A DNA stretch of 64,000 nt from Methanosarcina barkeri 3. Its GTDB lineage: Archaea > Halobacteriota > Methanosarcinia > Methanosarcinales > Methanosarcinaceae. Within the stretch, counting starts at the first letter, position 1. Each line of letters begins with the position of its first letter. Below, one piece after another: positions 1 through 8,520 of this stretch. The position numbers and the translations under genes were made by a program. The notes under the pieces were generated by a model. The model was not told the DNA's origin and ran no database searches. It saw only the letters and a list, made by a program, of their open reading frames with translations. The stretch covers positions 2,728,001 through 2,792,000 of the forward strand of contig NZ_CP009517.1 in the NCBI RefSeq assembly GCF_000970305.1. Direction: 5' to 3'.

Positions 1-390
1 TACACCATCAGCGAATCTAAACCTAAAAATCGTTTTATAGATAATTATGAGTTCACTGATAATCATTAACCTAAAGGAGACCATCCATATAGGTTTTTAC
101 AGGAATTTCCGAGTAAGTTGCTTCGCAGATAGTAACCAGAAATCCCAGGATAACTGGTTAATCTGAGAAAAATAATTTGGGACAACTGGCCTGAGTACAG
201 GTGAACTTTTGGGATAGTTGAACTTAACTTTTGGGATAGTTGAACTTAACTTTCGGGATAGTTGAACTTAACTTTCGGGATAGTTGAACTTAACTTTTGG
301 GATAGTTGAACTTAACTTTTGGGATAGTTGAACTTAACTTTCGGAATAACCGAAGTTTCAGGGTATCTTAGCTTTCAGGAAAGCTGAAGC
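1..390. other. Intergenic stretch, no gene seen
   Basis: No supportable gene lies in the first 390 bases. The left part (1-200) is AT-rich without a clear promoter or RNA. The right part holds a 22-bp tandem array, listed separately, that ends about 40 bp past the stop codon of the LysE-type gene. Confidence 0.6.
203..349. repeat. 22-bp tandem repeat array
   Basis: About 6.5 head-to-tail copies of a 22-bp unit (core GGGATAGTTGAACTTAAC) start at 22-bp steps from position 211. Copies differ mainly at a T/C position before the GGG. There are no spacers, so this is a minisatellite and not CRISPR. On the minus strand it directly follows the 3' end of the LysE-type gene. Confidence 0.9.
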
Positions 391-1047
391 TCAGGATAAG
401 TGAATCGAGTTATTGTAGTTAAGCATGAAGTACAACCCAAAAATTATCAGGAATACCCCACAGGTATAAAGAATATATCTATGCATTTTTTGGGAAAGCA
501 GGGTTTTACCATGGCCGAACGATCCGGATACGACAGTAAACCAGCCCAGGTCTGCAGTCCAGTGTCCGATCATATAAGCCATTGCTATTATGACTCCTAA
601 TTCATACTCCTTAAGTACAAGTGCACCACCAGCAGTCAGCCACCAGATCCAGAAGTATGGGTTAGAAACCGAAGTAACAAGACCAATCAAGCTAGGATTA
701 GAAAAAAGCTTCAAGCCTGGAGATTCCTTAGAAGTTTTCACATACGAAGATGTAGATCTTGCTTCCTTTAAAGTAAGAAGCCCAAATACCAGAAGTGAAA
801 GCCCTCCTAGAAGGAAAATTAAAGAAATCATGTCACTATCGACAAGCGAAGCAGCTCCTAACAGAATCAACACATAGAGCACAGCTTCCACGAGCATATG
901 CCCGAATACCACCTGTGGGCCTGCAAGCCAGCCTTTCTTCAACGAAATCTCTATAGTTGCAAAAAGCATCGGGCCAGGAACGAGTGCGCCTGTAAGCCCT
1001 ACAGAGAAACCTAAAAGAAGAGCTTCCAAAACTTCAATTGTTAGCAT
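391..1047 (-). CDS. LysE/RhtB-family amino acid exporter
   Basis: A 218-residue integral membrane protein of the LysE/RhtB translocator family, which exports amino acids or related small metabolites. The N-terminus carries the family signature region GLTGALVPGPMLFATIEISLK at residues 18-38 (glycine- and proline-rich, followed by a basic loop). About six hydrophobic segments follow, with the conserved NPYFWIWWLTAGG stretch near residue 129-141. Length is normal for the family. The ATG start has only a weak ribosome binding site. It lies 265 bp behind tfb and is probably an independent unit. The substrate cannot be told from sequence. Confidence 0.85.
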   Translation of the reverse strand: MLTIEVLEALLLGFSVGLTGALVPGPMLFATIEISLKKGWLAGPQVVFGHMLVEAVLYVLILLGAASLVDSDMISLIFLLGGLSLLVFGLLTLKEARSTSSYVKTSKESPGLKLFSNPSLIGLVTSVSNPYFWIWWLTAGGALVLKEYELGVIIAMAYMIGHWTADLGWFTVVSGSFGHGKTLLSQKMHRYILYTCGVFLIIFGLYFMLNYNNSIHLS

Positions 1048-1312
1048 TATGGACCAAGAACTTAAAAGTATCTAAGATTCTTTTTTGAAAGTAAATTTCC
1101 GCAAGCAGAAAGATCCAGATAAATTGACTTAAATAAAACAAACCAGTAAAAAAATAGGGCATCTCTATTTTATAGAGAAAACCTACTGGCAAAAAAACAG
1201 GAAATTTAGAGACAATTTCAGTATCTCTTTCGATTAATTTTTTAAAATTTGCATTGCGCAAACTAATCATGCTGCAGCTCGGGTTTTTCAAGCCTTTTGA
1301 AAAAGGTTTGAT

Positions 1313-2326
1313 TTAGAGAATAATCTCAATATCCAGTTCTTCTGCAAGCTCTTTATACCTGTTTCGGATAGTGACTTCCGTAACCCCGGCTACATCCGCA
1401 ACTTCCCGCTGAGTTCTCCGTTCACCACAGAGAATGGACGCAATATAAATTGCAGCAGCAGCAACTCCTGTCGGACCCCTTCCGCTTGTGAGTTCCTTTT
1501 CGGAAGCCTGCCTCAGGATCTCAACACTCTTGGACTGGACTTCTCCTTTAAGGTTAAGGCCTGAACAGAACCTTGGAACGTAGTCGATCGGAGATGTAGG
1601 CATGAGCTTTAGTGCAAGTTCTCTGGAAATAAAGCGGTAAGTTCTTCCGATTTCTTTCCGGCTAACTCTTGACACTTCTTCAATTTCATCAAGAGTTCTT
1701 GGAACGCTGCACTGACGGCAAGCAGCATAAAGAGCTGCTGCGGCAACGCCTTCAATGCTTCTTCCACGGATAAGGTTTTTGTCCACAGCTTTTCTGTAGA
1801 CGACAGCTGCGGTTTCCCTCACAGTTCTTGGAAGACCGAGAGCGGAAGCCATTCTGTCCAGTTCGGATAATGCAAATGCAAGGTTTCTTTCAGTTGCGTT
1901 ACTTACACGGATTCTACGCTGCCATTTTCTTAAACGATAGAGTTGAGCACGATTTTTTGAAGAGATTGACTTTCCATAGGAGTCGCGATTCCTCCAGTCA
2001 ATCATTGTGGAAAGCCCTTTGTCGTGGATTGTGTATGTCATAGGCGCACCCACACGGGAACGCTTCATACGTTGATCATGATCGAAAGCTCGCCATTCAG
2101 GGCCTTCATCCACAAAATCGGCGTCAATGACAAGTCCGCAGTCCCCACACACGAGCTCGGCTCGCTCATAGTCGTGGACGAGGTTTCTGCTGCCGCATTC
2201 TGGACACACGGCCTTTTCGTTCTCAAAACTTTGCTCCTTTTGCTTCTCTTTGCGAGCTTTGATCATGGCACGTATTTTTTCTCTTTCAAGAGTGTCCGAA
2301 TAGCGAACTCTTTCGACTTCTACCAT
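1313..2326 (-). CDS. tfb: Transcription initiation factor IIB (TFB)
   Basis: The archaeal TFIIB homolog, which bridges TBP on the TATA/BRE promoter and RNA polymerase. The 337-residue protein has an N-terminal zinc ribbon (Cys41, Cys44, Cys60, Cys63), the B-finger/B-reader linker (residues about 70-120) and two cyclin-like repeats (about 130-225 and 230-337) ending in a recognition helix-turn-helix ([12 protein letters not shown]). Length is standard for archaeal TFB. The start ATG follows GGTGAT at close spacing. A TATA-like element lies about 35 bp upstream of the start, implying a very short leader. Gar1 lies upstream on the same strand, a pairing common in archaea. Confidence 0.97.
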
Positions 2327-2354
2327 ATCATATCACCTTACAAACTAAAACAAT

Positions 2355-2368
2355 CATATGTTTATATT
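2355..2368 (-). promoter_or_regulatory. TATA box of tfb
   Basis: Read on the minus strand the sequence is TAAATATAAAC, about 35 bp before the tfb start codon. This predicts transcription starting roughly 10 nt before the ATG. Placement is inferred from the usual 25-nt TATA-to-start distance. Confidence 0.5.
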
Positions 2369-2517
2369 TACGGTATTTTTGGCTGCACCACTGAAATCAC
2401 AGTAGACATCTAAAAGGCAGGATAAGAAAAATCACGGCTGTAACTAGCAAAAAATATATAACCTAGTTAATGTTTAACCATAATATAGAATTCAAATGCG
2501 CATTCATGTCAGAGCTT

Positions 2518-2787
2518 TCACCGAATATAGACTCTTTCATTAATAAGAGCTCGAAATTCTGAATCAGAAGTTCGTTTAAAGCCCTTCACTAAAAAATATG
2601 GATGGCCTACAGGTCCGAAAACACTTACGATCGTACCAATCCGATTCAGGGCCTTATCTACAACGACCGAATTCAATTTAGGAAAACCATCTGAGACATT
2701 CTCGGGTTTTACCTCATCCCCTCTAATAATCAGGTTTTTAACACCTGTTCTGTGCAGCACTTTACCGAGTCGTTTCATATCAGCCAC
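2518..2787 (-). CDS. gar1: H/ACA RNP component Gar1
   Basis: A small protein (89 residues from the GTG start at 2787, or 86 from the ATG at 2778) with the Gar1/Naf1 RNA-binding beta-barrel fold. The stretch LNSVVVDKALNRIGTIVSVFGPVGHPYFLV is typical of the family. Gar1 binds Cbf5 in H/ACA guide RNPs that pseudouridylate rRNA. It lacks the glycine/arginine-rich tails of eukaryotic Gar1, as expected for archaea. Its position upstream of tfb on the same strand matches common archaeal gene order; the SRP19 gene often found in front is absent here. Which start is used is uncertain since neither has a strong ribosome binding site. Confidence 0.88.
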   Translation of the reverse strand: MADMKRLGKVLHRTGVKNLIIRGDEVKPENVSDGFPKLNSVVVDKALNRIGTIVSVFGPVGHPYFLVKGFKRTSDSEFRALINERVYIR

Positions 2788-2939
2788 GAATAGTTAATAG
2801 CTATTCTCTCTAGCTCAGGGTATTTTTTTCCAGCTCAGGGCAAAAATCTCCTGGCTTTGAGCATGTTTTTCTGTCAGCCATAAATAAAGTTATATATTAT
2901 AGACTGAAAAGCATATGTAGTCTACGCTCATTTTATATA

Positions 2940-3075
2940 AAGATATCGCAAGAACTATATTATATGTTAGTCCTGACTAATTTAATATAGTAGAGTATAA
3001 GAACTAGAAGAGGGAAACCACAACCTTATATATTAAATGGACATTGTTGGCAGCAATCAGACCATAATTATGGTC
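2940..3075 (+). promoter_or_regulatory. ppdK promoter with two palindromes
   Basis: A TATA-like CCTTATATATTAAA lies at 3024-3037, predicting a start near 3055. A perfect 16-bp palindrome GACCATAATTATGGTC sits at 3060-3075, just past the expected start site. A second inverted repeat TTAGTC-CT-GACTAA sits at 2967-2980, next to another TATA-like stretch at 2954-2964. Such sites are typical of archaeal repressor operators. The regulator is unknown. Confidence 0.55.
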
Positions 3076-3125
3076 ATTACAGTCACTAACTCCGATTAAT
3101 GATCTCATTCTAAGGAGGAGACTCA

Positions 3126-5771
3126 TTGTCCAAGTTCGTATATTTTTTTGGAAAGGATGTAACTGATGGCAAAGGTAGTATGAGAGACTTACTTGGAGGT
3201 AAGGGCGCAGGCCTTGCTGAAATGGCAAACCTTGGAATTCCCGTACCGCCAGGTTTTACGATTACAACTGAAGTTTGTGTACTTTATCTGAAGAACAAGA
3301 AGTATTCTGAAGAAGTACTCAAACAGGTTGAAGAAGCGATCGATAAGCTCGAGACTTTAAACAACAAAAAACTGGGAGACCCAGAAGATCCGCTACTTGT
3401 TTCTGTAAGGTCCGGTGCTAGGGTGTCCATGCCGGGGATGATGGATACTGTCCTTAACCTTGGACTCACGGACAAATCTGTTCTCGGACTCGCAAATAAG
3501 GTCAACGACGAAAGGTTCGCTTACGACTGTTACCGCAGATTCATCTCTATGTTTGGAGATGTGGTTCTGGGAATTGACTTCGACAAGTTCGAGTCCCTTA
3601 TTGAGGACAGGAAAAAAGAACTTAAAGTCGAATCTGACACCGATCTCGATGCAAAAGCACTGAAAGATCTGGCTGAAAGGTTCAAGGGAGTAATTAAACT
3701 CGAAAAAGGATTTGATTTCCCCCAGGATCCGAAAGTCCAGCTTCAGATGGCAATTGATGCTGTTTTTGAGTCTTGGAACAACCCAAGGGCCATCACTTAC
3801 AGAAAGCTTAACGAAATCGATGACAGTTGGGGCACAGCTGTCAATGTACAGACCATGGTTTACGGGAACAGAGGAAATACCTCAGGCACAGGAGTTGCTT
3901 TTACAAGAAACCCGTCTACAGGAGAAAGGAAATTTTTCGGGGAGTACCTTATTAATGCACAGGGCGAAGATGTTGTTGCAGGCATCCGAACTCCAGACTT
4001 TATTGATACTCTTGGAAACAAGATCCCTGAAGCCTACAACCAGCTTGTGGACATCTGTCAGAAGCTCGAAGCCCATTTCAAAGACATGCAGGATATAGAG
4101 TTTACTATTCAGGAAGGAAAACTCTACATGCTGCAGACCAGAACTGGGAAGCGTACAGCTGCTTCAGCTGTAAAATTAGCAACTGACATGGTAGCAGAAG
4201 GGCTGATTGATAAGGAAACTGCAGTTACAAGGGTTAAAGCCGAACATATAGACCTTCTCCTTCACCCGAGAATTGATCCCAATGCAAGACTGGAAGTAAT
4301 CGCAAAAGGACTTCCGGCATCACCCGGAGCTGCTGTAGGAAAGGTTGTATTTACTGCCGAAGCAGCCGAGGAAATGGCTGAAAAAGGAGAAAAGACAATT
4401 CTCGTCCGAACCGAAACTTCCCCTGAAGATATCGGAGGAATGGCTGCTGCCCAGGGTGTCCTTACAGTGCGCGGTGGAATGACCTCTCATGCCGCAGTCG
4501 TTGGAAGAGGCATGGGTAAGCCCTGTGTTGTAGGTTGCGGAGAGATCTCAATCGACATCAAGAGCCGCCTCTTCATGGTAAACGGTCACACTATCAAAGA
4601 ACATGATTATGTTACCATTGACGGAAGCACAGGCAGCGTAATTATCGGGAAAGTAGAGCTGATTGATGCTGAAATTAGTGATGATCTGAAGAAGATTCTT
4701 CTCTGGGCCGACGAGATCAGGACTCTCGGAGTGAGAACAAACGCAGATAATCCGGCAGATGCAGGCCTTGCCCGTGAACTTGGGGCTGAAGGCATAGGAC
4801 TTTGCAGAACTGAACATATGTTCTTCGGGGAAGACAGGATCCCTGCAGTAAGGGAAATGATCATGGCCGAAGACGAAAAGTCCAGGAAGAAAGCCCTCAA
4901 AAGATTACTTCCTATGCAAAAAGAAGACTTCCTTGGAATCTTCCGCAGCATGGAGGGCCTGCCTGTTACTATCAGACTGCTTGACCCTCCTCTCCACGAG
5001 TTCCTTCCTGATAAAGAAGAGCTCGATGCAAAGCTCAGGGAGCTCGAAGCCTCAGGAGACTGCGGAAAGATCGATGAGGTAAAGAATGTCATCAAGAGAG
5101 TTGTTTCCCTCAAGGAACTCAACCCTATGCTCGGCCACAGGGGATGCAGGCTCGGAATAACCTATCCGGAAATCTATGATATGCAGGTACGTGCAATCAT
5201 GGAAGCAGCCTGTGAACTTGCGAACGATGGTATGCAGATCGTTCCTGAAATCATGATCCCGCTCGTGGGCCTTGTAAAAGAGCTTTCCATTACCAGGGAA
5301 GAAGTCTGCAAGATGGCAGAGACAGTCATGGCTGAGAAAGGCGTAAAGATCGACTACAAAGTAGGAACAATGATCGAACTGCCCAGAGCCGCAATTGTCG
5401 CAGACCAGATTGCCCAGGAAGCTGATTTCTTCTCCTTCGGGACAAATGACCTGACTCAGACAACCTTCGGTTTCAGCCGTGATGACGTGTCCAAATTCGT
5501 GCCTATCTACCAGAAAGCAGGAATTCTTGAGCACGATCCGTTTGCAGTCCTGGACCAGGAAGGCGTTGGCGAGATCATGAAAATCGGTATATCAAAAGGT
5601 CGCTCTGTCAAACCCGAACTTAAAATGGGTATCTGCGGAGAACACGGCGGAGAGCCAAAATCCATTCACTTCGCCCATAAAATAGGCCTTAACTATGTAA
5701 GCTGTTCTCCTTACAGAGTTCCGATTGCAAGGCTCGTAGCTGCACAGAGCACAATTGAGTCAAGAAAATAA
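3126..5771 (+). CDS. ppdK: Pyruvate, phosphate dikinase
   Basis: Interconverts pyruvate + ATP + Pi and PEP + AMP + PPi; in a methanogen this most likely supplies PEP for gluconeogenesis from pyruvate. The 881-residue protein has the full three-part layout: N-terminal ATP-grasp domain (about 1-340), swivelling phosphohistidine domain with GGMTSHAAVVGRGMGKP and the catalytic His at residue 455, and C-terminal PEP/pyruvate TIM barrel (about 520-881) with the active-site Cys837 in MGICGEHGGEP. The start is a TTG preceded by a very strong AAGGAGGAG. It is monocistronic: palindrome-bearing promoter in front, hairpin terminator behind. The regulatory protein that phosphorylates bacterial PPDK was not seen nearby. 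Confidence 0.97.
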   Translation: MSKFVYFFGKDVTDGKGSMRDLLGGKGAGLAEMANLGIPVPPGFTITTEVCVLYLKNKKYSEEVLKQVEEAIDKLETLNNKKLGDPEDPLLVSVRSGARVSMPGMMDTVLNLGLTDKSVLGLANKVNDERFAYDCYRRFISMFGDVVLGIDFDKFESLIEDRKKELKVESDTDLDAKALKDLAERFKGVIKLEKGFDFPQDPKVQLQMAIDAVFESWNNPRAITYRKLNEIDDSWGTAVNVQTMVYGNRGNTSGTGVAFTRNPSTGERKFFGEYLINAQGEDVVAGIRTPDFIDTLGNKIPEAYNQLVDICQKLEAHFKDMQDIEFTIQEGKLYMLQTRTGKRTAASAVKLATDMVAEGLIDKETAVTRVKAEHIDLLLHPRIDPNARLEVIAKGLPASPGAAVGKVVFTAEAAEEMAEKGEKTILVRTETSPEDIGGMAAAQGVLTVRGGMTSHAAVVGRGMGKPCVVGCGEISIDIKSRLFMVNGHTIKEHDYVTIDGSTGSVIIGKVELIDAEISDDLKKILLWADEIRTLGVRTNADNPADAGLARELGAEGIGLCRTEHMFFGEDRIPAVREMIMAEDEKSRKKALKRLLPMQKEDFLGIFRSMEGLPVTIRLLDPPLHEFLPDKEELDAKLRELEASGDCGKIDEVKNVIKRVVSLKELNPMLGHRGCRLGITYPEIYDMQVRAIMEAACELANDGMQIVPEIMIPLVGLVKELSITREEVCKMAETVMAEKGVKIDYKVGTMIELPRAAIVADQIAQEADFFSFGTNDLTQTTFGFSRDDVSKFVPIYQKAGILEHDPFAVLDQEGVGEIMKIGISKGRSVKPELKMGICGEHGGEPKSIHFAHKIGLNYVSCSPYRVPIARLVAAQSTIESRK

Positions 5772-5804
5772 AGTCCTTGAAGTTAAAGACTTATTTAAAA
5801 TGAG

Positions 5805-5835
5805 GCAGGATTTATCCTGCTTATCATTACTTTTT
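5805..5835 (+). terminator. ppdK terminator hairpin
   Basis: GCAGGAT-TT-ATCCTGC at 5805-5820 forms a perfect 7-bp stem and is followed by T-rich sequence. It lies 34 bp after the ppdK stop codon. Confidence 0.6.
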
Positions 5836-5960
5836 TGGAAACCTTTTTTGGAAACTTTTTTTGGAAACTTTAACTGCGTTTAATAGTTTTGAAAATTAAT
5901 GATTTAACCCTTTTTCAAGAATTAATGCTGTCATTTTACGTCGGATTTCATGCAGACCCC

Positions 5961-6101
5961 TCATCCGAAAATCATTATTGAATCGAGCCTTGCAGTACCT
6001 ACTTTTGTCCAGTATTTGCAAATACTACAGTACTGGATCTCGCCGTCTGAGCGCAGTTTTAAGTTAGCGTGACATTTTGGACATATTTTTAGATGTTTCA
6101 T
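5961..6101 (-). CDS. Small zinc-ribbon protein (46 aa)
   Basis: A short open frame of 46 residues beginning MKHLKICPKCHANLK and ending TARLDSIMIFG. It contains CPKC near residues 7-10 and CSIC near residues 25-28, separated by a charged turn, which is the pattern of a rubredoxin-like or zinc-ribbon knuckle pair. A clear ribosome binding site AAAGGAG lies 8 nt before the ATG. No partner gene is adjacent; it is convergent with ppdK. Function is unknown; nucleic acid or protein binding through one zinc ion is the simplest guess. It could be a chance frame, but paired CxxC motifs plus a ribosome binding site argue for a real gene. Confidence 0.6.
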   Translation of the reverse strand: MKHLKICPKCHANLKLRSDGEIQYCSICKYWTKVGTARLDSIMIFG

Positions 6102-7519
6102 GAATAAAGCTCCTTTAATTTTATTTCAATTTTGAGCTCATTACAAAACTCAGAACTTGTTCCCTGAGCCTTGAGTTTTGAACGATCAATTAAGTTTTGT
6201 AACGAGCTTAAGCATTTGTTTAAATATTTAGAGATCTTTGGAGGTTGTTTGATATATTGGTTTAAAGTTGTTTGATATGTTGGTTTTAGGTTGTTTGAGA
6301 TTTTTGAAGGTTTATCTGAGGTCTTTAAGGTTGTTTGAAATTTTGGAGGTTATCTAATATGTTGGTAGACTATTGAGAGGTTAGTTTACTCTTTCTGCGT
6401 TTATTCTTCTCCCATTTCTTTTCTAAAACTGATATAATCCCTTTCTACTTCTTCAAGTTCGTATTCCATTTTATACCCCATTTGTGGTTTCTCGATCTTC
6501 AAGTTGATTTTTATTGATGTGCAGATAATTTTCAGGAGGTTGTCAAAAGGTTGTTAGTTAATAAATTTTTAATATGTACCTTTTTTCCAATTTGTTTTTA
6601 AGTTTAGATTAATATTGCATGAATGGCCCCAACATCTTGTGTAAATTTCCTCAGAGGTTAAAAGCATCCCATTCCCAAACAAAGTTCCCTGTGAAATTTG
6701 CTTTGAAAGCTTCTTCTCTGTCATTTTATTCATCTACTGGTTCTCCTTTATTCCAAGTTTTATTTCTTTTTCTTTAAAGGAATACGGATTCCTATTTCCT
6801 CTTTATTGTATAAATAGTTTATGCTTATGGGACAAATAAATTGAATAAAAATCCACATGTTATAAAGACTAACTGCCAAAGTTGTAAAAGTTACATAAAG
6901 ATCCTTTAAAGTAAAATTTTTTGGTAAAAAGGCTGTCTCGAATTTAATCAAGAATCTTTTGAGCACATAATGCAAGAAGAAGCCCAGAGGTGCTGTATCT
7001 ACTGTATCCCCCAATACAGTATCTCCGAATTTATGCTCCCCCAAGCACATTGATTCGAAGAAGAATCAGCAACCCCCAGGAAGTTCTTTTCTTTTTGATG
7101 ATACCCCAAGCTCTATTCCCCAACTCCATCACATAGTAAGGTCATAAATTATATTAAATAAATGATATCAAAAATTAAATTCAAACAAAAAATTGGTTGA
7201 TGTAAAAGATTTCAAGTCTATCATGGATCATTTTTAAGTAAAACTTACATTACTAGAATGGAATCCTTTCTCAGCAAGACTTAGTACTGGAACTGGAAAA
7301 CAGTAATATTAAGTCGTTATATGTCTGAATTGCTTCTTAAAATCCTGCATTTCGAATAGTCAATCAATTTTCGGACTATAAAAGATAATTCTGAAACTTT
7401 ATGATTTTAAACGTGAAATTAGCCCTGTAATGAGCTCGGCAACAAAAAATTATGAAAATAAGGTTATTGCGGCCTCAATTAGCCGCAAACTTCCCTGAAC
7501 TTCTTTTATCCTGGTGATT
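6102..7519. other. AT-rich spacer with imperfect repeats
   Basis: The spacer contains degenerate copies of AGGTTGTTTGATATGTTGG (about 6240-6365), the small gene at 6569-6733, and short frames without ribosome binding sites (minus strand 6401-6481 and 6760-7050) that I cannot defend as genes. The 6401-6481 frame extends upstream without stop to about 6548 and reads like coding sequence rich in Glu and Lys, so it may be a decayed gene end. No tRNA or IS element was recognised. Confidence 0.4.
6569..6733 (-). CDS. Hypothetical small protein (54 aa)
   Basis: A 54-residue frame starting MNKMTEKKLSKQISQGTLFG and ending NWKKGTY. An AAAGGAG ribosome binding site stands about 9 nt before the ATG. The protein is basic, contains two cysteines (RCWGHSC), and has no membrane segment. 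I do not recognise the family. Support rests only on the ribosome binding site and on uninterrupted length within an AT-rich spacer, so a chance frame is possible. Confidence 0.4.
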   Translation of the reverse strand: MNKMTEKKLSKQISQGTLFGNGMLLTSEEIYTRCWGHSCNINLNLKTNWKKGTY

Positions 7520-8485
7520 TCAGTATTTCCTTGAGATCATATAATCGGCAATCTGAAGGAGAAGCTCTTTCTCAGGACAGTCACGCAGAGCGTCCAGTTT
7601 TGCTTTGCCTTCGTTGATATATGAAATTGCAAGGTTCTTTACATAATCAATTGATCCGCATTCGGTTAAAGTCCGGACAGCTTCATCAGTTTCTTCCTGA
7701 GTAGCTTCCCCTTTTCCGAAAATGTCCAATTTCACGTCTTTTTCAAAAGCATCGATTATGATAAGGGTGCGTTTTCCTTCCATAAGGTCACTGCCTCTTA
7801 CCTTACCGAGAACTTCCTGAGGGGTGACCATATCCAGAACGTCGTCATACATCTGGAACCCAATTCCTATAAGGCGCCCGTACTCGGATAAGGCTTCAGC
7901 AGTCTCATCAGAAGCTCCTCCAAGAAGAGCCCCGATCTTGGCTGCAGCTGCATAAAGGACTGATGTCTTTTTCTCCACCATCTCAATATATTCAGCTTTA
8001 CTAACCTTTTCCCTCTTTTCAAAATCCATGTCAAGCCACTGGCCTTCACAGATTTCGGTACAGGTTTTTGAAAGGATATCCATACATTTTAAAATCCTTG
8101 AAGGCTCGTTTTGGACTTTTGACAGAATCGAAAAGGCTTTGGAATAAAGTGTATCACCTGCGAGAATCGCTCCGGCTTCACCCCATATCATATGGACTGC
8201 AGGTCTTCCTCTGCGGACATCATCCTTGTCCATTATGTCATCATGGATCAGAGTGAAATTATGTACAAGCTCCACGGCCACAGCTGCAGGTAAAACCGAT
8301 TTAAGGTCAGAGTCCATTGCTTCGGCTACCAGAATGAGAACGGTAGGACGGAGGCGCTTTCCTCCTGCATCTACCAGGTAGCGAGAGGCTTTATATAATT
8401 CCTCTGGATGAGCTACCGGAAGCAGTTCATCAATTGCGGCGTCAACATGGACACTTCTTTTTTTGATCTCATCAACTAACGTCAT
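7520..8485 (-). CDS. idsA: Geranylgeranyl/farnesyl diphosphate synthase
   Basis: A short-chain trans-prenyl diphosphate synthase that condenses IPP with allylic diphosphates to give FPP/GGPP, the precursors of archaeal ether lipids. The first aspartate-rich motif HDDIMDKDD and the second, YDDVLDM, are both intact, as is GGKRLRP near the N-terminus. I prefer the ATG at 8485 (321 residues) over the GTG at 8494 because a GTGAT element precedes it. It lies 35 bp downstream of the RNase J gene and ends the isoprenoid block. Product chain length cannot be read securely; the small-residue pattern before the first motif is consistent with C15-C20. Confidence 0.93.
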   Translation of the reverse strand: MTLVDEIKKRSVHVDAAIDELLPVAHPEELYKASRYLVDAGGKRLRPTVLILVAEAMDSDLKSVLPAAVAVELVHNFTLIHDDIMDKDDVRRGRPAVHMIWGEAGAILAGDTLYSKAFSILSKVQNEPSRILKCMDILSKTCTEICEGQWLDMDFEKREKVSKAEYIEMVEKKTSVLYAAAAKIGALLGGASDETAEALSEYGRLIGIGFQMYDDVLDMVTPQEVLGKVRGSDLMEGKRTLIIIDAFEKDVKLDIFGKGEATQEETDEAVRTLTECGSIDYVKNLAISYINEGKAKLDALRDCPEKELLLQIADYMISRKY

Positions 8486-8520
8486 AAATATCACGAGGTA
8501 AGGATAGATTTCCTATACGT

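Noticed and set aside
1034-1291. Minus-strand frame of 85 codons between the LysE gene and tfb
   Set aside because: TTG start without ribosome binding site, overlaps the LysE start, no family features beyond a chance hydrophobic run.
2024-2413. Plus-strand frame opposite tfb
   Set aside because: Lies antisense to a conserved gene and translates as its shadow.
6760-7050. Minus-strand frame of 96 codons
   Set aside because: No ribosome binding site and no recognisable motif; could be an old transposase or gene fragment, but I cannot support it.
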